A DNA stretch of 64,000 nt from Calamus simplicifolius (Eukaryota; Streptophyta; Magnoliopsida; Arecales; Arecaceae). Position numbers and translations under genes: made by a program. A model generated the notes under the pieces. That model was given only the letters and a program-made list of their open reading frames with translations, ran no database searches and was not told where the DNA came from. Location of the stretch: assembly GCA_900491605.1 (NCBI GenBank), contig UESW01001601.1, forward strand, positions 124,001 through 188,000, given 5' to 3'. Below, one piece after another: positions 1 to 11,640 of this stretch. How positions within the stretch are numbered: the first letter of the stretch is position 1; every line of letters begins with the position of its first letter.

Positions 1-1128
1 TATTAAAAATGCTATACCCTATTTTGCACGCAGGATTCTTTTCAGAAATCTTTAAAAAAAAAAATTGAAAACCATCAATCGAGAAGCTCCAAAACCACCG
101 TTCTTCTCTTCTTCCCCTTCGTTTTTCAGAAACATACGAGACCCCTCTCCACCTTCCTCCGCCCTCGTTTCGACGCCGTCCTCCGTTCTAGCACCGTCGC
201 CTCCTCCCTGACATCCTCCATCGCCGTAGCTGCTGCCGTTGTCGCCGCAGCTGCGCTCCCCTTCACTGTGGGGTTCCACGGATAGTCTCAAGATTCTTGC
301 CACCTCTCCCTGTTTCTTCCACGAGCGTCATAGACCTTCTCTTCTTCTCCATCTTTTCCCCTTTCTCCCGCTGCGGACGCCGTCGTCGATCTCCCGTCCG
401 CCTTGGCCGTCCTCCCTGTTTCCTCCACCATCACTGTCGCCTCCCACTCCTCCCTCTCTCTCCTCCGTAGCCCTTCTCTCGTCATTGGCCGTCCGTCGCC
501 GCCCCTCCTTGTCTTCGCCTCCATCTCAAGGTCCACGGCCGTCGCTGCCGTCTGCTTCCATCCCTTCCTCCGAGGCTGCCAACCTCTTCCTTTATCTTCT
601 CCGTCCCTGGATCCTCGTCGGCCACCTTTCTTCGTCGTGGCTGCAATCATTGCTGCCGGATCTCGCTCTCCACGGTCCCTCCTTCCTCACTGCCGCTGAC
701 GTCAAGCGATTCCCGCCGGCTTCCTTGTCTCCTTCGTCGATCTCCATTCCCTGGTTAATCTCCTTTGTTTCTCTTCTTCCTCCTTCCTCGCTGCCTTTGA
801 CCCCCTCCCCCATCTCTTCTTCCGTCTTTGCTGCAGTTCTCCTCGTCCGAACCACCGCCGTGGCCGCTGCGATGCTGGAGATGGCGTCGAACGGGAGGAA
901 GGAGACGGCTCTTCTCGGTCCTCCTGCCGCCGACTGGGAGTGGTTCTGGGCTGGCTTAATGGGCCATCTGGGTCATAGAGAAGCAATGGGCCTCGTGGGT
1001 TATGGCACAATGGGCTGAATAGGCCATGGGTCATCTGGTTAATGGGTTGGGCCAGCTGGCTGGGCTAATGGATTGATTAATTGGTTGGGCTAATCAATTT
1101 ATCATGATCCAAAGAGTGATTCTAAGCA
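1..1128. other. GC- and pyrimidine-rich tract, no confident gene
   Basis: About 1.1 kb, strongly C/T-rich on the plus strand up to 860, then runs of TGGGC-type words up to 1128. Open frames exist on both strands (for example 239-1018 plus, Ser/Pro/Leu-rich). They look like by-products of low complexity: no domain, no splice structure, and several overlapping frames are open at once. The texture resembles the LTR or 5' leader of a plant Gypsy element, but I found no matching second LTR, so this is a guess. Confidence 0.4.
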
Positions 1129-1138
1129 AGCATGGTAT

Positions 1139-1442
1139 GGAAAAGTCTTTGAACACCACCACCAATGCAGGATGGCCTACAATGGGGGGCAATGATTTGC
1201 CCGTGAGCAAACCCACACCGAGGGCCCGCCCGTGAGTTCCGCATCACTGATGCGCAAGCTCGTGTAGATCCGCACCCAATGCAGGATGGCCTGCACTGAG
1301 GGTGGTGATTGGGCCACGCTAGGACATGCATTGGGGGCCCACCCGTAAGTCCCGCATCACTGATGCATGGGCTTGTGCGCGGACGAATCACCACGCTCGA
1401 TGCAAACCATCCTACATCGGGGCTGTGTACAAAGACTTTTCC
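1139..1442. mobile_element. Non-autonomous MULE-type MITE, 304 bp
   Basis: The ends are inverted repeats of about 45 bp: GGAAAAGTCTTTGAACACC at the left, and the complement of GTGTACAAAGACTTTTCC at the right. A perfect 10 bp direct repeat, AGCATGGTAT, flanks the element at 1129-1138 and 1443-1452. A 9-11 bp target duplication with long TIRs is the signature of Mutator-like elements. The interior is GC-rich and holds internal copies of a 'CACTGATGC' word and of 'GCAGGATGGCCT', with no transposase. A related end is seen alone at 21008-21038. Confidence 0.85.
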
Positions 1443-1452
1443 AGCATGGTAT

Positions 1453-3330
1453 TTTGGCTTGGGCTTTGAATCAGTTGTTGGACTATTAAACTAGGAAACC
1501 AGATTTGGCCCAACTAATATGTTATTTTGCTGAATTAATTTTATTTACCTTGGATTAAAAATGGACTTAAGTAAATTAATCTTGGATTAATTTTATTAAT
1601 TATTGTAGTCATCCATTAAGTTGAGGTATGGCTAATTGCTGGTTAGAATGATGATTAGTTAGGGGTTACTTCATTTGGAAAATAATTATTGTATAGTTTG
1701 AGGTGATAAAGCATAAGCTAGTAGGGGCATGTTTGTAAATATAATGAAGTATTGAAAAATTAGCAATATTAGACAATAATTAAATTTGGGCTAAAACAGT
1801 TTAAGTAAGTCTTAGTGGCCATTGAATTAAACGAATGAAATGGTTACTTTTAAATTTTGAGCTAGAGAAGCAAAATGATAATTTTTATTATAAATTTTAG
1901 TAAATTAATTGATTATTCATATTAAATTATAGATGATTAGTGACTATATGTCTTGCATTGTAGAGATTAATGAAGTAACGATCTCATATAGGAGTTTTGT
2001 ATCTTACTATTATGTAATATATTTTATGATTTGCATGGCTATATATATCATATTTTATTGTTGTTTTTTTTATATGATTTGAATTGAGGATTGTGGATCT
2101 GGGGAATTTAATTTTCGCCTAAATCATGACTTAAAATTTTAAATTAGCATTAATTTAAATGTTCTTAAATTTAAATATTATAATAGACTTAGTCCTATAA
2201 GTATCTCAAACCTTATAAGGTGTTCCAGTACTCAAACTATTATAATTTTATGGGCAGAAGTATAAAATAGTGAATTATTAAGTTTTCCACCCTAAACATA
2301 AACCTTTGTTCTTTCTACTGTAAACACAAATTAGATTTTTATGCTGAATTATGCTAATAATTATAACAATTATGGTTGTCGGAGATCTTTTTCAAACACC
2401 TAAACAATTTTTACCTTTTCATTTAATTGCCTCTCAACTTCATAATAGAGCATCTTGTTATTTTAGCTCGAGTGATAGAGCACAGACACTCTACTCGACG
2501 TGGGCCAAAATCCCACAGACAACACTACAAGAGGACAATCAATCCACGTGAACAAAATATGCACATATAAATAATTTAAACAATCTAAAAGAAAATGCTT
2601 AATAAAAGAAAATCCCATACGACACGATTAGAATTCTCTAACACTTAAACTAACATTGATATGCAACAGATATTACAAAGCTTCTCCTCTTCTATCAATT
2701 ACCATTTACTACTGTTAAGGGAACAGAAATAAAGAAAAAAGAAATCATAATAAATAAATAAAAACAAAGATTTAACCAGAACTTTCTGAAAAACATAGAG
2801 AGAGGAAAAGAGGAGAAGGATAAACCATTAGTATTAATTCTTTTTATCGCTAACAGGGGATAAGCTTTGTCAACAACAAAAAAAAAAAAAAATCCCAACC
2901 CTTCTATTAATAGAGTATAACCTCCGATCAACGGAGCATTTCACGAGAGGGAGGGAGAGGGAGAGGCGTACTTCCTTGAGGGCTCTCGGACCCTAGCAGC
3001 CGTTCGACTGTCACCGCTACCGTGGCGCAAGCGATTGCTGCCCTAGCTGGAGTGCGGAGAGATGGAGACGAACAGCTTGCTTTAATTTCCCTCCGCGCCG
3101 AGTAGCTCTGGGTGGGTCGGATCAGATGCAACGAATCGAAAGCTCGATCAACTTGAAATTGGGTTAACTGGGCGTTAGGATGGGCCTTCGTAGGCGTTAA
3201 TAATTTTATAGTACACATGAGCCCTCACTCAAAAATAATAACTATTTTAAGAACTTACTATTTTATAATAATAAACACTGTTATAAAATAGTAATTGTTT
3301 TTAACCCATCAAAAGTAAGTAACAATCTAA
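1453..3330. other. AT-rich non-coding stretch
   Basis: The DNA is AT-rich with short ORFs only. A GC-richer patch at 2930-3190 contains a minus-strand frame of 96 codons without recognisable domain; I do not call it a gene. A poly-A run lies at 2878-2891. The sequence between 1453 and 2340 reads like decayed LTR or leader DNA, but no boundary can be set. Confidence 0.35.
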
Positions 3331-3336
3331 TAGCTT

Positions 3337-4440
3337 CTAGTCTAGCAACAGGAGCATTTCATCAAAATCAATTCCCTCCTGACAATGACCTTTAGCTACT
3401 AGTCTTGCTTTGTTTCTAACTATATTACCATGCTCATCCAACTTGTTTCTAAATACCCATTTAGTTTCAATAATTGGATGATCATGAGGTCTATCAACTA
3501 GTATCCATACATTATTTCTTTCAAATTGGTTTGATTCATTATGCATAGCATTTATCTATTCTATATCATCCTTAGCATCATCAAAAGATTTAGGTTCAAT
3601 ATGAGACACAAAAGCTAAGTTATTATAAGTATCTTTAAATGAAGATCTAGTTCTAATACCATGTGAGATATCACCAATAATAAATTTCTTAGGGTGATTG
3701 TGTACATACCTCCAACCTTTTTTTAGGTCATGATTACCTTGAGGTTCTTCGTAATTTACCTCTTCTTGATTTGATTGAACAGTTGGATTCTTTTTTTCTT
3801 CCAAGGTAAGTTCCTTCACTTGATTTTTAATTCTCCTGCATCATCAATAGCCTTTCTCTCCCTTGTTGGAAGATCATTAGTTTCATCAAAAGTGACATGA
3901 ATAGATTCTTCAACCATTGAAGTATTTTTATGGATACTATCCATCAAATTTCGTCAAACTAGTCCAGATTTAATTTTTCATTATTTGAGATAAAACATCG
4001 ACATCCAAAAACACAAAAATATGCAATGTTGGGTTTTCGATTTTTGTAAAGCTCATAAGGGGTCTTTTTCAAGATAAATCTAATCAAAGCTCGATTTAAA
4101 ATATAACATAAGGTGTTAATTACTTCTGCCCAAAAGTACTTTGGGAGATTGCTCTCACACAATATGGTACAAGCCATTTCTTCCAAAGTTTGATTTTTTC
4201 TTTCTACTACCCCATTTTATTAAGGTGTCCTAAGTGCAGAAAAATTATGATTAATACCATGCTCATTACAAAAACTTTCAAAGAGATGATTTTCAAATTC
4301 TTTTCCATGATCACTTCGAATTGATAAAACCAAAACTTCCTTTTCATTTGTAATCTTTTTAAATAAATTTTGAAATGCAAAAAAGCTTTATCTTTTCTAG
4401 ATAAAAATAAAACCCCAAGTAAATTGAGAGAAATCAATGA
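3337..4440 (-). pseudogene. Ty1/Copia pol relic (integrase C-terminus to start of RT)
   Basis: Four minus-strand frames follow each other in polyprotein order. 4207-4437 is a degraded integrase core. 3959-4186 is the integrase tail, with the words 'NLPKYFWAEVINT' and 'KTPYELYKNRKPN'. 3556-3819 is the variable linker. 3337-3546 is the beginning of reverse transcriptase, with 'WVFRNKLDEHGNI' and 'KARLVAKG'. Frames change between segments, stops are present, and no LTR is recognisable at either side, so this is an internal relic. It abuts the Gypsy relic on the opposite strand at about 4480-4600. Confidence 0.85.
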
Positions 4441-4609
4441 TAATTATAAAACCGTAATGCTTACCTCCTAGACTTGTAGTTCTAGTCGGATAAGTAAGTA
4501 CGATTTTGCGATAAAATTGCGACGGACCAATCAGTGAGTATTAAACATACAAGAGGAAAAACTCTTCAAGTGAATTGAATTGAGATAAATGCTAGCGTTA
4601 TCAAAACCG

Positions 4610-5690
4610 AGTTGGGCAGAAGCAAAATACTGGACTCTATACACCCTTACTTGTACCCGATTGTCCTTGGCAGGACCTGAGCATGGATTTCGTATTAGGC
4701 CTACCTAAGACCCAGCGGAAACATGATTCGATCTTTGTTGTGGTCGATAGGTTCTCAAAAATGGTTCACTTCATCCCTTGTTCCCAAACCGTTGATGCCT
4801 CTAGAGTCGCCAAACTTTTTCTAGATGGAGTGGTAAAGCTATATGGTCTGCCTAAAACCATAGTGTCTGATAGGGATGTCAAATTCACAGCTACTTTTGA
4901 AAAACCCTATGGCATTTGTTAGATACCAAGTTAAAATTCTCCACTGCCTACTACCCCCAGACTGATGGCCAGACTGAAGTCATAAATAGGAGTCTAGGCA
5001 ACCTACTGAGGTGTCTTGTAGAACATCTAGGAAACTGAGATTTATTATTACCTCGTGCTGAGTTTGCATACAACAGTTCAATCAATAGGTCTACTGGGAA
5101 AAGCCCCTTTGAGATTGTCCATGGTTATAAACCTATCGACCTCATTCCATTATCATCACATGCATGAATATTTGAGTCTACCGAGTCATATGCACAGCAT
5201 ATTAAGGAGTTGCATAAAGAAATTAGTAAAAAGATTCAAATGAGCAATGAAGTATATAGACATATGGCTAACATACGTAAAAGAATGAAGGAATTTAATG
5301 AAGGAGACTCTGTAATGATTAAACTTGGACCTGAAAGGTTCTCATCGGGAACTATGAAGAAACTACATGCCCGGGGAACTGGACCTTTCAAAGTAATAAA
5401 GAAAGTAGGACCTAATGCATATGTTTTAGAGTTACCACCAGATTATGGCATTAGTTCCACATTTAATATTTTCATATATGAAAGAATATAAAGAACCGGC
5501 ATTAATTCCTAGTGAGCCTTTTGGGCCTTATCCTGTCTTTGAGAGTGAAACCCTATCTGAGTGTCCATCAGCAATTCCACCAGACCAAAGAGACAAAGTT
5601 GAACGTATTTTGGATAACCAGGAGATTACCACTAGAAATAAAGGCAAAAATTTCTTGGCAATGAAGAATCTTTAGACATTATATAATTCG
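4610..5690 (+). pseudogene. Ty3/Gypsy integrase relic with C-terminal domain
   Basis: The frame opens with a Gypsy integrase core: 'MDFVLGLPKTQ', 'VVVDRFSKMVHFIPC', 'SDRDVKFTATF'. A frameshift near 4905 moves the core into another frame ('FSTAYYPQTDGQTEVINRS', with the catalytic Glu of the D,D,E triad). A TGA at about 5038 stands where a Trp codon is expected. From 5210 the GPY/F-like region ('ERFSSGTMKKLHARGTGPF', 'AYVLELPPDYGISSTF') and a chromo-like tail up to about 5672 follow. Gag, protease, RT and RNase H are absent. Confidence 0.85.
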
Positions 5691-6775
5691 ACCTTCATTA
5701 GTTAACGATTAACTCTTCGTCTTCGAGTAAATTTTAAATCTCAATTCAATTTTAAATACATCAATTAACGCCATAATAACTTTATGTATCTCAAGAATAA
5801 AGGATTATCCGTTGGGCAAGCTAACACTCTAAAATAGACTTGATTTAGGTTTGTTGTTTTATCAAACCCGATTTTAGGGCAACACTTTAGATTTGATTTG
5901 GCCACCTGCACCCATCCTCAACTAGCCAACCCTCATCGACCATGACCACCTACCAGTCCTCATCCACATCCGAACCCAGACCTCTTTAGAAAAACCCTAA
6001 GCCTTGAGCTTATCCACCAGACCCATACTTAGCATTAAGCCCTCATCAACCTAACCCATGCTTAGCATTAAGCACCCAGCTACCAGTTCACACCAACTAG
6101 CCCTCATCTACCATTAGCCACCATGAACTTCACCAAACTCTCTTACATTTAATGGTAAGAATAGATTGTTCACCATTGATTTTTTTGAAAGAGTTATCTC
6201 AATGCTATACTAAATATGAGACCAGCCTTCCAATGGTTATTAAGAAAGACATGCAAAACTATTTATATGATACTACAACATGATTTGTAAATTTAACAAA
6301 TAGTTTTGTATGTCTTATTTATATGTAAATTGGATAAGGTAAGTTTATTGGAATCCTAATACATTTTCGAAAATTTGTTTGTAAATGTATTTATAAACTT
6401 TTGTTAAGATTACAAAATTATAATAATATTTGATCTTGAATTTAATGAAAGACTTGAATATTTAATTTATAAAATATATGTATATGTTAATTCTTTAAAA
6501 TATTGATATTATGAATAAATATATTTAAGGATAAGTGGGCTGTGTAAAGATAAGGTGGTACAGATTTGTAGCCCTATTAGGGAAAAGTGAAAAAAAAAAA
6601 AGACCTTTAGGAGAACAGAACACATGAAGTTGATTGCTATTGTTCAGCAGCCTAATTCAGATCTAGTTCAATTCATGATTGCAGCATAACCATGACCCTC
6701 AGACAATGACTAAAACAGGAATTGCAAAAACAACATAATTGCATCAAAGTTTGAGGGCATGTGTATGTCACCTTG
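5691..6775. other. Non-coding, C-rich then AT-rich
   Basis: 5870-6120 is C-rich on the plus strand with repeated 'CCCTCATC' and 'CTAGCC' words. The rest is AT-rich. A 13-base A run lies near 6590. I see no coding signal, RNA gene or clear element boundary. Confidence 0.35.
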
Positions 6776-7654
6776 TCAGAACATTACGCAGTTTTGCAAT
6801 GCTTTGATTCCTTCAATAACTCTAGCTCGGTGGAGCTGCCATTAGTACATCCAAAAGAAAAATAGATCAATAAGATAGATAGAAAATATGAATTTAATTT
6901 GATTCATAAATTTCAGCTAGCTAGAAGGACGATAGAACGATAAGAAAACAACAATATATACAATCAAGAAGTTATCTTCACTAGAAGAGCACAGTTTGTT
7001 ATCTTTTTTTTGGCAAAACAGTTTGCAACTTAATAACCACTATATACATGACAGAAAGTAAAGATAAAAAGAAGGCTGTTGTTACTCTGCTTTTGAACTG
7101 AATTGTTCATGAACAAAGTGAGCTTGGCTGTCATTAAGGTTTTTCCAGTTTTTTAAATAGAAAAGGCTGAGCTCAAACTCTTTTTTTTTTTTTATAATAC
7201 ACTTGGTGTCCATGATATGATGAACCTTCCCGAACCAGACAGCCCAGGGTCAACTAAACCAATTTGAAAACAAGATGGTTCGACCTATCGGTTTGGTACA
7301 AAAGAAGAACCGACTGAACCGACCCCGAACCAACCAAACCAGCCCCAGACCGAATCAAACCATCCGGTTTGGCCCAAATCGAACCATTCCACCTAATCAG
7401 TATGCCACTGGTATGGTTCGATACACTCCATACCAAAACATACCAGTCCAGTACCAAAATGGTACCAGTTTTCAATACGATGAATCTTGCTTGCATCAAT
7501 AAACAAATTGATTATTCTACCACATTATAGAGTTAAGCATGGACATCTCTTACCCTTTTGCTTGCAGCAGCTTGTGCTCTGGCTTCTCTTGAAGAGAGCA
7601 TGACCTTCAAATTAGGCTTAGCAGAATTAGCACCATCTTCTTCTGGCTTTTGTA
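6776..7654 (-). CDS. Two candidate 3' exons of an unknown gene
   Basis: On the minus strand an acceptor (TTTCAG) at 7655-7660 opens a 101-nt exon, 7654-7554, encoding 'QKPEEDGANSAKPNLKVMLS' and then 'SREARAQAAASKR', followed by a GTAAGAG donor. A second acceptor (ATGGCAG) opens 6835-6776, which continues in the same phase ('LHRARVIEGIKALQNCVMF') to a TGA. Phase agreement and good splice sites support real exons, but I recognise no family and no upstream exon is certain. They lie on the same strand as, and downstream of, the FAR1-like fragments at 8183-8263 and 17708-17989, so they could be the tail of that gene; this is inference only. Confidence 0.35.
7230..7490. repeat. GAACC/GGTTTGG-rich dispersed repeat in the putative intron
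   Basis: About 260 bp are built of short related words: 'GAACCGAC', 'CCAAACC', 'GGTTTGG', 'GGTATGG' and 'ACCATACC'. Words on one half are complementary to words on the other, so a strand could fold back. It lies inside the putative intron between the two exons at 6776-7654. It looks like a small foldback or MITE-type repeat; the boundary and target duplication were not resolved. Confidence 0.4.
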
Positions 7655-8114
7655 CTGAAATATAACTCTGTTAATTGAAGTAAATGAGTCACAATAGCAC
7701 TTTCCTCACCACAGATTATTTGTAAAGATTCAGACCAAGTTAGCATGGAACTAAATTTCACTTTGTGGACATGAATTTATGGAAAACACAGAATTAGTAA
7801 TAGATGTATTTGTGGGAGGATCTCATTTTCAGTATTCTTTGACATGCTTGCAGATTCTTCTTCAGTGCTGAATACCCAACCTAAAAATAGCACTACATAA
7901 TTTTTCAAAAATAGTACCACTATTAAGGGTGAGTATGAGTTAGATCAAGCTTAAAAAAAAAAAGCTTAAGATATTGAAGCAGGCAAGCATTGAATAGTTG
8001 AACCCTTAAAAATAAAAAAATAAAAGCTTCGATAAAAGAATATCAAATAACATCTATTGTAATCCATCTTCCTATCTTCGTCTACTAAGATATAAATATA
8101 AAGTTATGCTTTTA

Positions 8115-8117
<3 letters not shown>

Positions 8118-8182
<65 letters not shown>
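8118..8182. repeat. (ATAC)n and (AAT)n microsatellites
   Basis: An ATAC run is followed by an AAT run just left of the FAR1-like fragment and the CACTA element. A complementary TTA run lies just right of the CACTA element at 17564-17602. Confidence 0.9.
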
Positions 8183-8184
<2 letters not shown>

Positions 8185-8263
8185 TGGTGTAAGAAGTCAC
8201 TGGTTTAAAAAATGACTCGAGCCGCTCGGAATTGCTCATCTCGGCGTCAACAAAATGCGGCAT
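8183..8263 (-). pseudogene. FAR1/MULE-transposase-like fragment, left side of the CACTA insertion
   Basis: On the minus strand 27 codons read 'MPHFVDAEMSNSERLESFFK'. This resembles the conserved 'M-S/T-T-Q-R-S-E-S-M-N-x-F-F' block in the C-terminal half of FAR1/FHY3 and MULE transposases, with changes. It ends at the AAT microsatellite. The N-terminal FAR1-like piece is on the far side of the CACTA element (17708-17989) on the same strand, in the order expected if one coding unit were interrupted. The match is short, so confidence is moderate. Confidence 0.45.
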
Positions 8264-8279
8264 GATCACTACAAGAAAA

Positions 8280-9130
8280 TAATGAAATAGCGATGCAATT
8301 TTAGCGACGCAAAGATGCGTCGCTAAAATTGCGACTACATTGCAATGGCTCCACGTCAAAAAAACATTGCGACGCAAATAGTGACGCATTAGCGACTCAA
8401 TAAACCATAAAATTAAAAAAACTTATTTTTAAATTTAGTGATGCAAAAATGCATCGCAATATTTATAAAATGTTTTTTTAAAATATTATTAAAGGAATAA
8501 AATATTGCGATGCAGCTAAGCGCGTCGCAATATTTTTAAAAAAATTAATTATTTTAAATAGCGACGCATTAGCGACGCAATAAACATAAAATGAGAAAAA
8601 ATATATTTAAAATAGCAACGCAAAAATTGCATCGCAAATATTAATAAAAAATTGATTTTTATAAAATATAATTATGAAATAAAAATATTGCGATGCAACT
8701 CAGTGCGTCGCAATATATTTGAAAAATATAATAATTTTAAATAGCGATGCATTAGCGACGCAATAGACCAGAAAATTGTAAAAATTAATTTTAATTTAGC
8801 GATGCACTAATTGCATCGCAATTATTTTAAATGAAATTAATTTTTATAAATATTTATATGTAAAAAAATATTGCGACGCAAAACAGTGCGTCGTAATTTT
8901 TTAAAAAACTTAATTATTTTAAATAGCGACGCATTAGCGACGCAATAAACCAGAAAAATATAAAAATTATTTTTAAATTTAGCACGCAATAATTACGTCG
9001 CAATTAATTTAAATAAAATTTATTTTAAGAAAATAGTATTATGAAATAAAAATATTGTGCAATCTAATGCATCACAATATTTTCTTAAAAATAAATATGT
9101 TAATTAGCGACGTAAAAGCGATGCAATAAA
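8280..9130. repeat. CACTA 5' subterminal repeat domain
   Basis: AT-rich spacers separate many copies of 'GCGACGCATTAGCGACGCAA', 'GCGATGCA' and 'TGCGTCGCAATA' in direct and inverted orientation. In CACTA elements such subterminal words bind the element-encoded TNPA-like protein. Several copies differ by C-to-T or G-to-A at CpG sites, consistent with decay of methylated cytosines. Confidence 0.85.
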
Positions 9131-9150
9131 ACAGTAGAGTAATAAAATAG

Positions 9151-10715
9151 TCATGGCTTGGATTGATCGCAACCATCGGATCGTCGCCGATCGGAATCGA
9201 TCATGGCTTGGATCGATCGCAACCGTCGGATCATCGCCAACCGGATCGATCATGGCTTCGATCGATCGCAACCATCGGATCGTCGCCGATTCGATCGATC
9301 GCCACGGTCCGAGAGAGGTCGTCATCGACCGGGATCGATCATGGCTTTGATCGATTGCAACCATCGGATCGTCGCCGACCGGGATCGATCATGGCTTGGA
9401 TCGATCGCAACCGTCGAATCATCGCCGACCGGGATCGATCATGGCTTGGATCGATCGCAACCGTCGGATACTCACCGACCGGGATCGATCATGGCTTCGA
9501 TCGATCGCATCCATCGGATCGTCGCCGATCCGATCGATCGCGATGGTCCGAGAGAGGTCGACGCTGACCTGGATCGATCATGGCTTGGATCGATCGCAAC
9601 TGTCGGATCATCGCCGACCGGATCGATCATGGCTTGGATCGATCGCAACCATCGGATCATCGCCGACCAGGATCGATCATGGCTTGGATCGATCGCAACC
9701 ATTGGATCATCGCCGATCTGATCGATCACCACTGTCCGAGATAGGTCGTCGCCGACTGGGATCGATCATGGCTTGGATCGATCGCAATCGTCGGATCGTC
9801 GCCAATCCGATCGATCACCACGGTCCGAGAGAGGTCGTTGCCGATCGGGATCGATCATGGCTTGGATCGATCGCAACCATCGGATCGTCGCCGATCGAGA
9901 TCAATCATGGTTTGGATCAATCACAACCGTTGGATCATCGCCGATCGGGATCGATCATGGCTTGGATCGATCGCAACCGTCGGATACTCGCCGACCGGGA
10001 TCGATCATGGCTTCGATCGATCGCATCCGTCGGATCGTCACCAATCCGATCGATCGCGACGGTCTGAGATAGGTCGACGCCGATCGGGATCGATCATGGC
10101 TTGGATCGATCACAACCGTCGGATCATCGCCGACTAGGATCGATCATGGCTTGGATCGATCGCAACCGTCGGATCGTCGCCGATCCGATCGACCGCGACG
10201 GTCCGAGATAGGTCGTCGCTGACGGGATCGATCATGGCTTGGATCGATCGCAACCATCAGATCATCACCGACCAGGATCGATCATGGCTTGGATCGATCG
10301 CAACCGTCGGATCATCGCCGATCAGGATCGATCATGGCTTGGATCGATCGCAACTGTCGGATCATCGCCGACCGGGATCGATCATGGCTTCGATCGATCG
10401 CAAGTACCATCGGATCGTCGCCGATCCAATCGATCGCCAGTCCGAGAGAGGTCATCGTCGACGGGATCGATCATGGCTTGGATCGATCGCAACCGTCAGA
10501 TCATCGCCGACCGGGATCGATCATGGCTTGGATCGATCGCAACCGTCGGATCGTCGCCGACCGGGATCGATCATGGCTTGGATCGATCGCAACCATCGGA
10601 TCGTCACCGACCAGGATCGATCATGGCTTGGATCGATCGCAACCATCGGATCGTCGCCGACCGGGATCGATCATGGCTTGGATCGATCGCAACCGTCGAA
10701 TCATTTATAATTATT
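9151..10715. repeat. GC-rich minisatellite, 26 units, inside the CACTA element
   Basis: I count 26 occurrences of the word 'ATCATGGCTT' (one as ATCATGGTTT) at intervals of 49-50 bp or 87-90 bp. The short unit is GGGATCGATCATGGCTTGGA followed by TCGATCGCAACCGTCGGATC and ATCGCCGACC. The long unit adds about 40 bp containing 'CCACGGTCCGAGAGAGGTCG'. The array is CpG- and GATC-rich in an otherwise AT-rich element and lies within the subterminal repeat domain. Because 50 is not a multiple of three and the unit lacks forward stops, long ORFs appear in all three plus frames; these are not genes. Confidence 0.95.
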
Positions 10716-10749
10716 AAAAAAAGTAATAAAATTTTTTTAAAAAATATTA

Positions 10750-11640
10750 AACAAATATTGCGACGCCATAGCGATGCATTTTTGAAGAAAAAAATAAACA
10801 AATATTGCGACGCAATATATGCATCGCAATTATTTTTAGTAAATATAATTTTTATCAGTAATAATAAAGAAAAGAAATATAATATTGCGATGCATTAGTT
10901 GCGTCGCAATATTTTTTCTATAAATATATGTAATAAAAAAGTATAAAAAAAATATTGCAACACAATTTGTGCGTCACAATCATTATCATAAATTATAAAT
11001 ATTATCATTTATAAATATTAAAAAATTATTGCGACGCCGTAGCGATACATTTTTGAAGAAAAAATAAACAAATATTGTGACGCAATATATGCGTCGCAAT
11101 TATTTTTAGTAAATATAATTTTTATCAGTAATAATAAATAAAATAAATATAATATTGCGACGCATTAGTTGCGTCGCAATGTTTTTTCTATAAATATATG
11201 TAATAAAAAGTATAAAAAAATATTGCGATGCAATTTGTGCGTCTCAATTATTATCATAAATTATAAATATTATCATTTTAAATATTAAAAAATTATTGCG
11301 ACGCGTAGCGACGCATTTTCGAAGAAAAAAATAAACAAATATTGCGACGCAATGTATGCATCACAATTATTTTTAGTAAATATAATTTTTATCAGTAATA
11401 ATAAATAAAAGAAATATAATATTGTGACGCATTAGTTGCGTCGCAATGTTTTTTCTATAAATAGATGTAACGAAAAGAAAAAAAAATATTGCGATGCAAT
11501 TTGTGCGTCGCAATTATTATCATAAATTATAATTTTTATCATTTATAAATATTAAAAAATTATTGCGATGTCGTAGCGATGCATTTTCGAAGAAAAAAAT
11601 AAACAAATATTGCGAAGCAATGTATGCATCGCAATTATTT
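10750..11640. repeat. About 270 bp tandem repeat with GCGACGC words
   Basis: A unit beginning 'TTGCGACGCC...AGCGATGCATTTT' recurs near 10758, 11029, 11295 and 11561, that is three full copies and a partial fourth. Each copy holds paired 'TTGCGACGCAATATATGC' and 'GCGTCGCAAT' palindromic words. It continues the CACTA subterminal domain on the inner side of the minisatellite and ends where transposase coding begins. Confidence 0.85.

Noticed and set aside
239..1018. 260-codon Ser/Pro-rich ORF on plus
   Set aside because: Pyrimidine-rich low complexity, several overlapping open frames on both strands, no domain and no splice structure.
2928..3218. 96-codon minus-strand ORF in a GC-rich patch
   Set aside because: No recognisable family, no splice sites that extend it, and composition typical of a leader or promoter.
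9163..10898. Long Arg/Asp/Ser/Trp-rich ORFs over the minisatellite
   Set aside because: All three forward frames and parts of the reverse are open because of the 50 bp unit; the peptides are repeat translations.
9151..11640. Regularly spaced repeats that could be mistaken for a CRISPR array
   Set aside because: Plant nuclear DNA; units are contiguous tandem repeats without unique spacers, inside a CACTA element.
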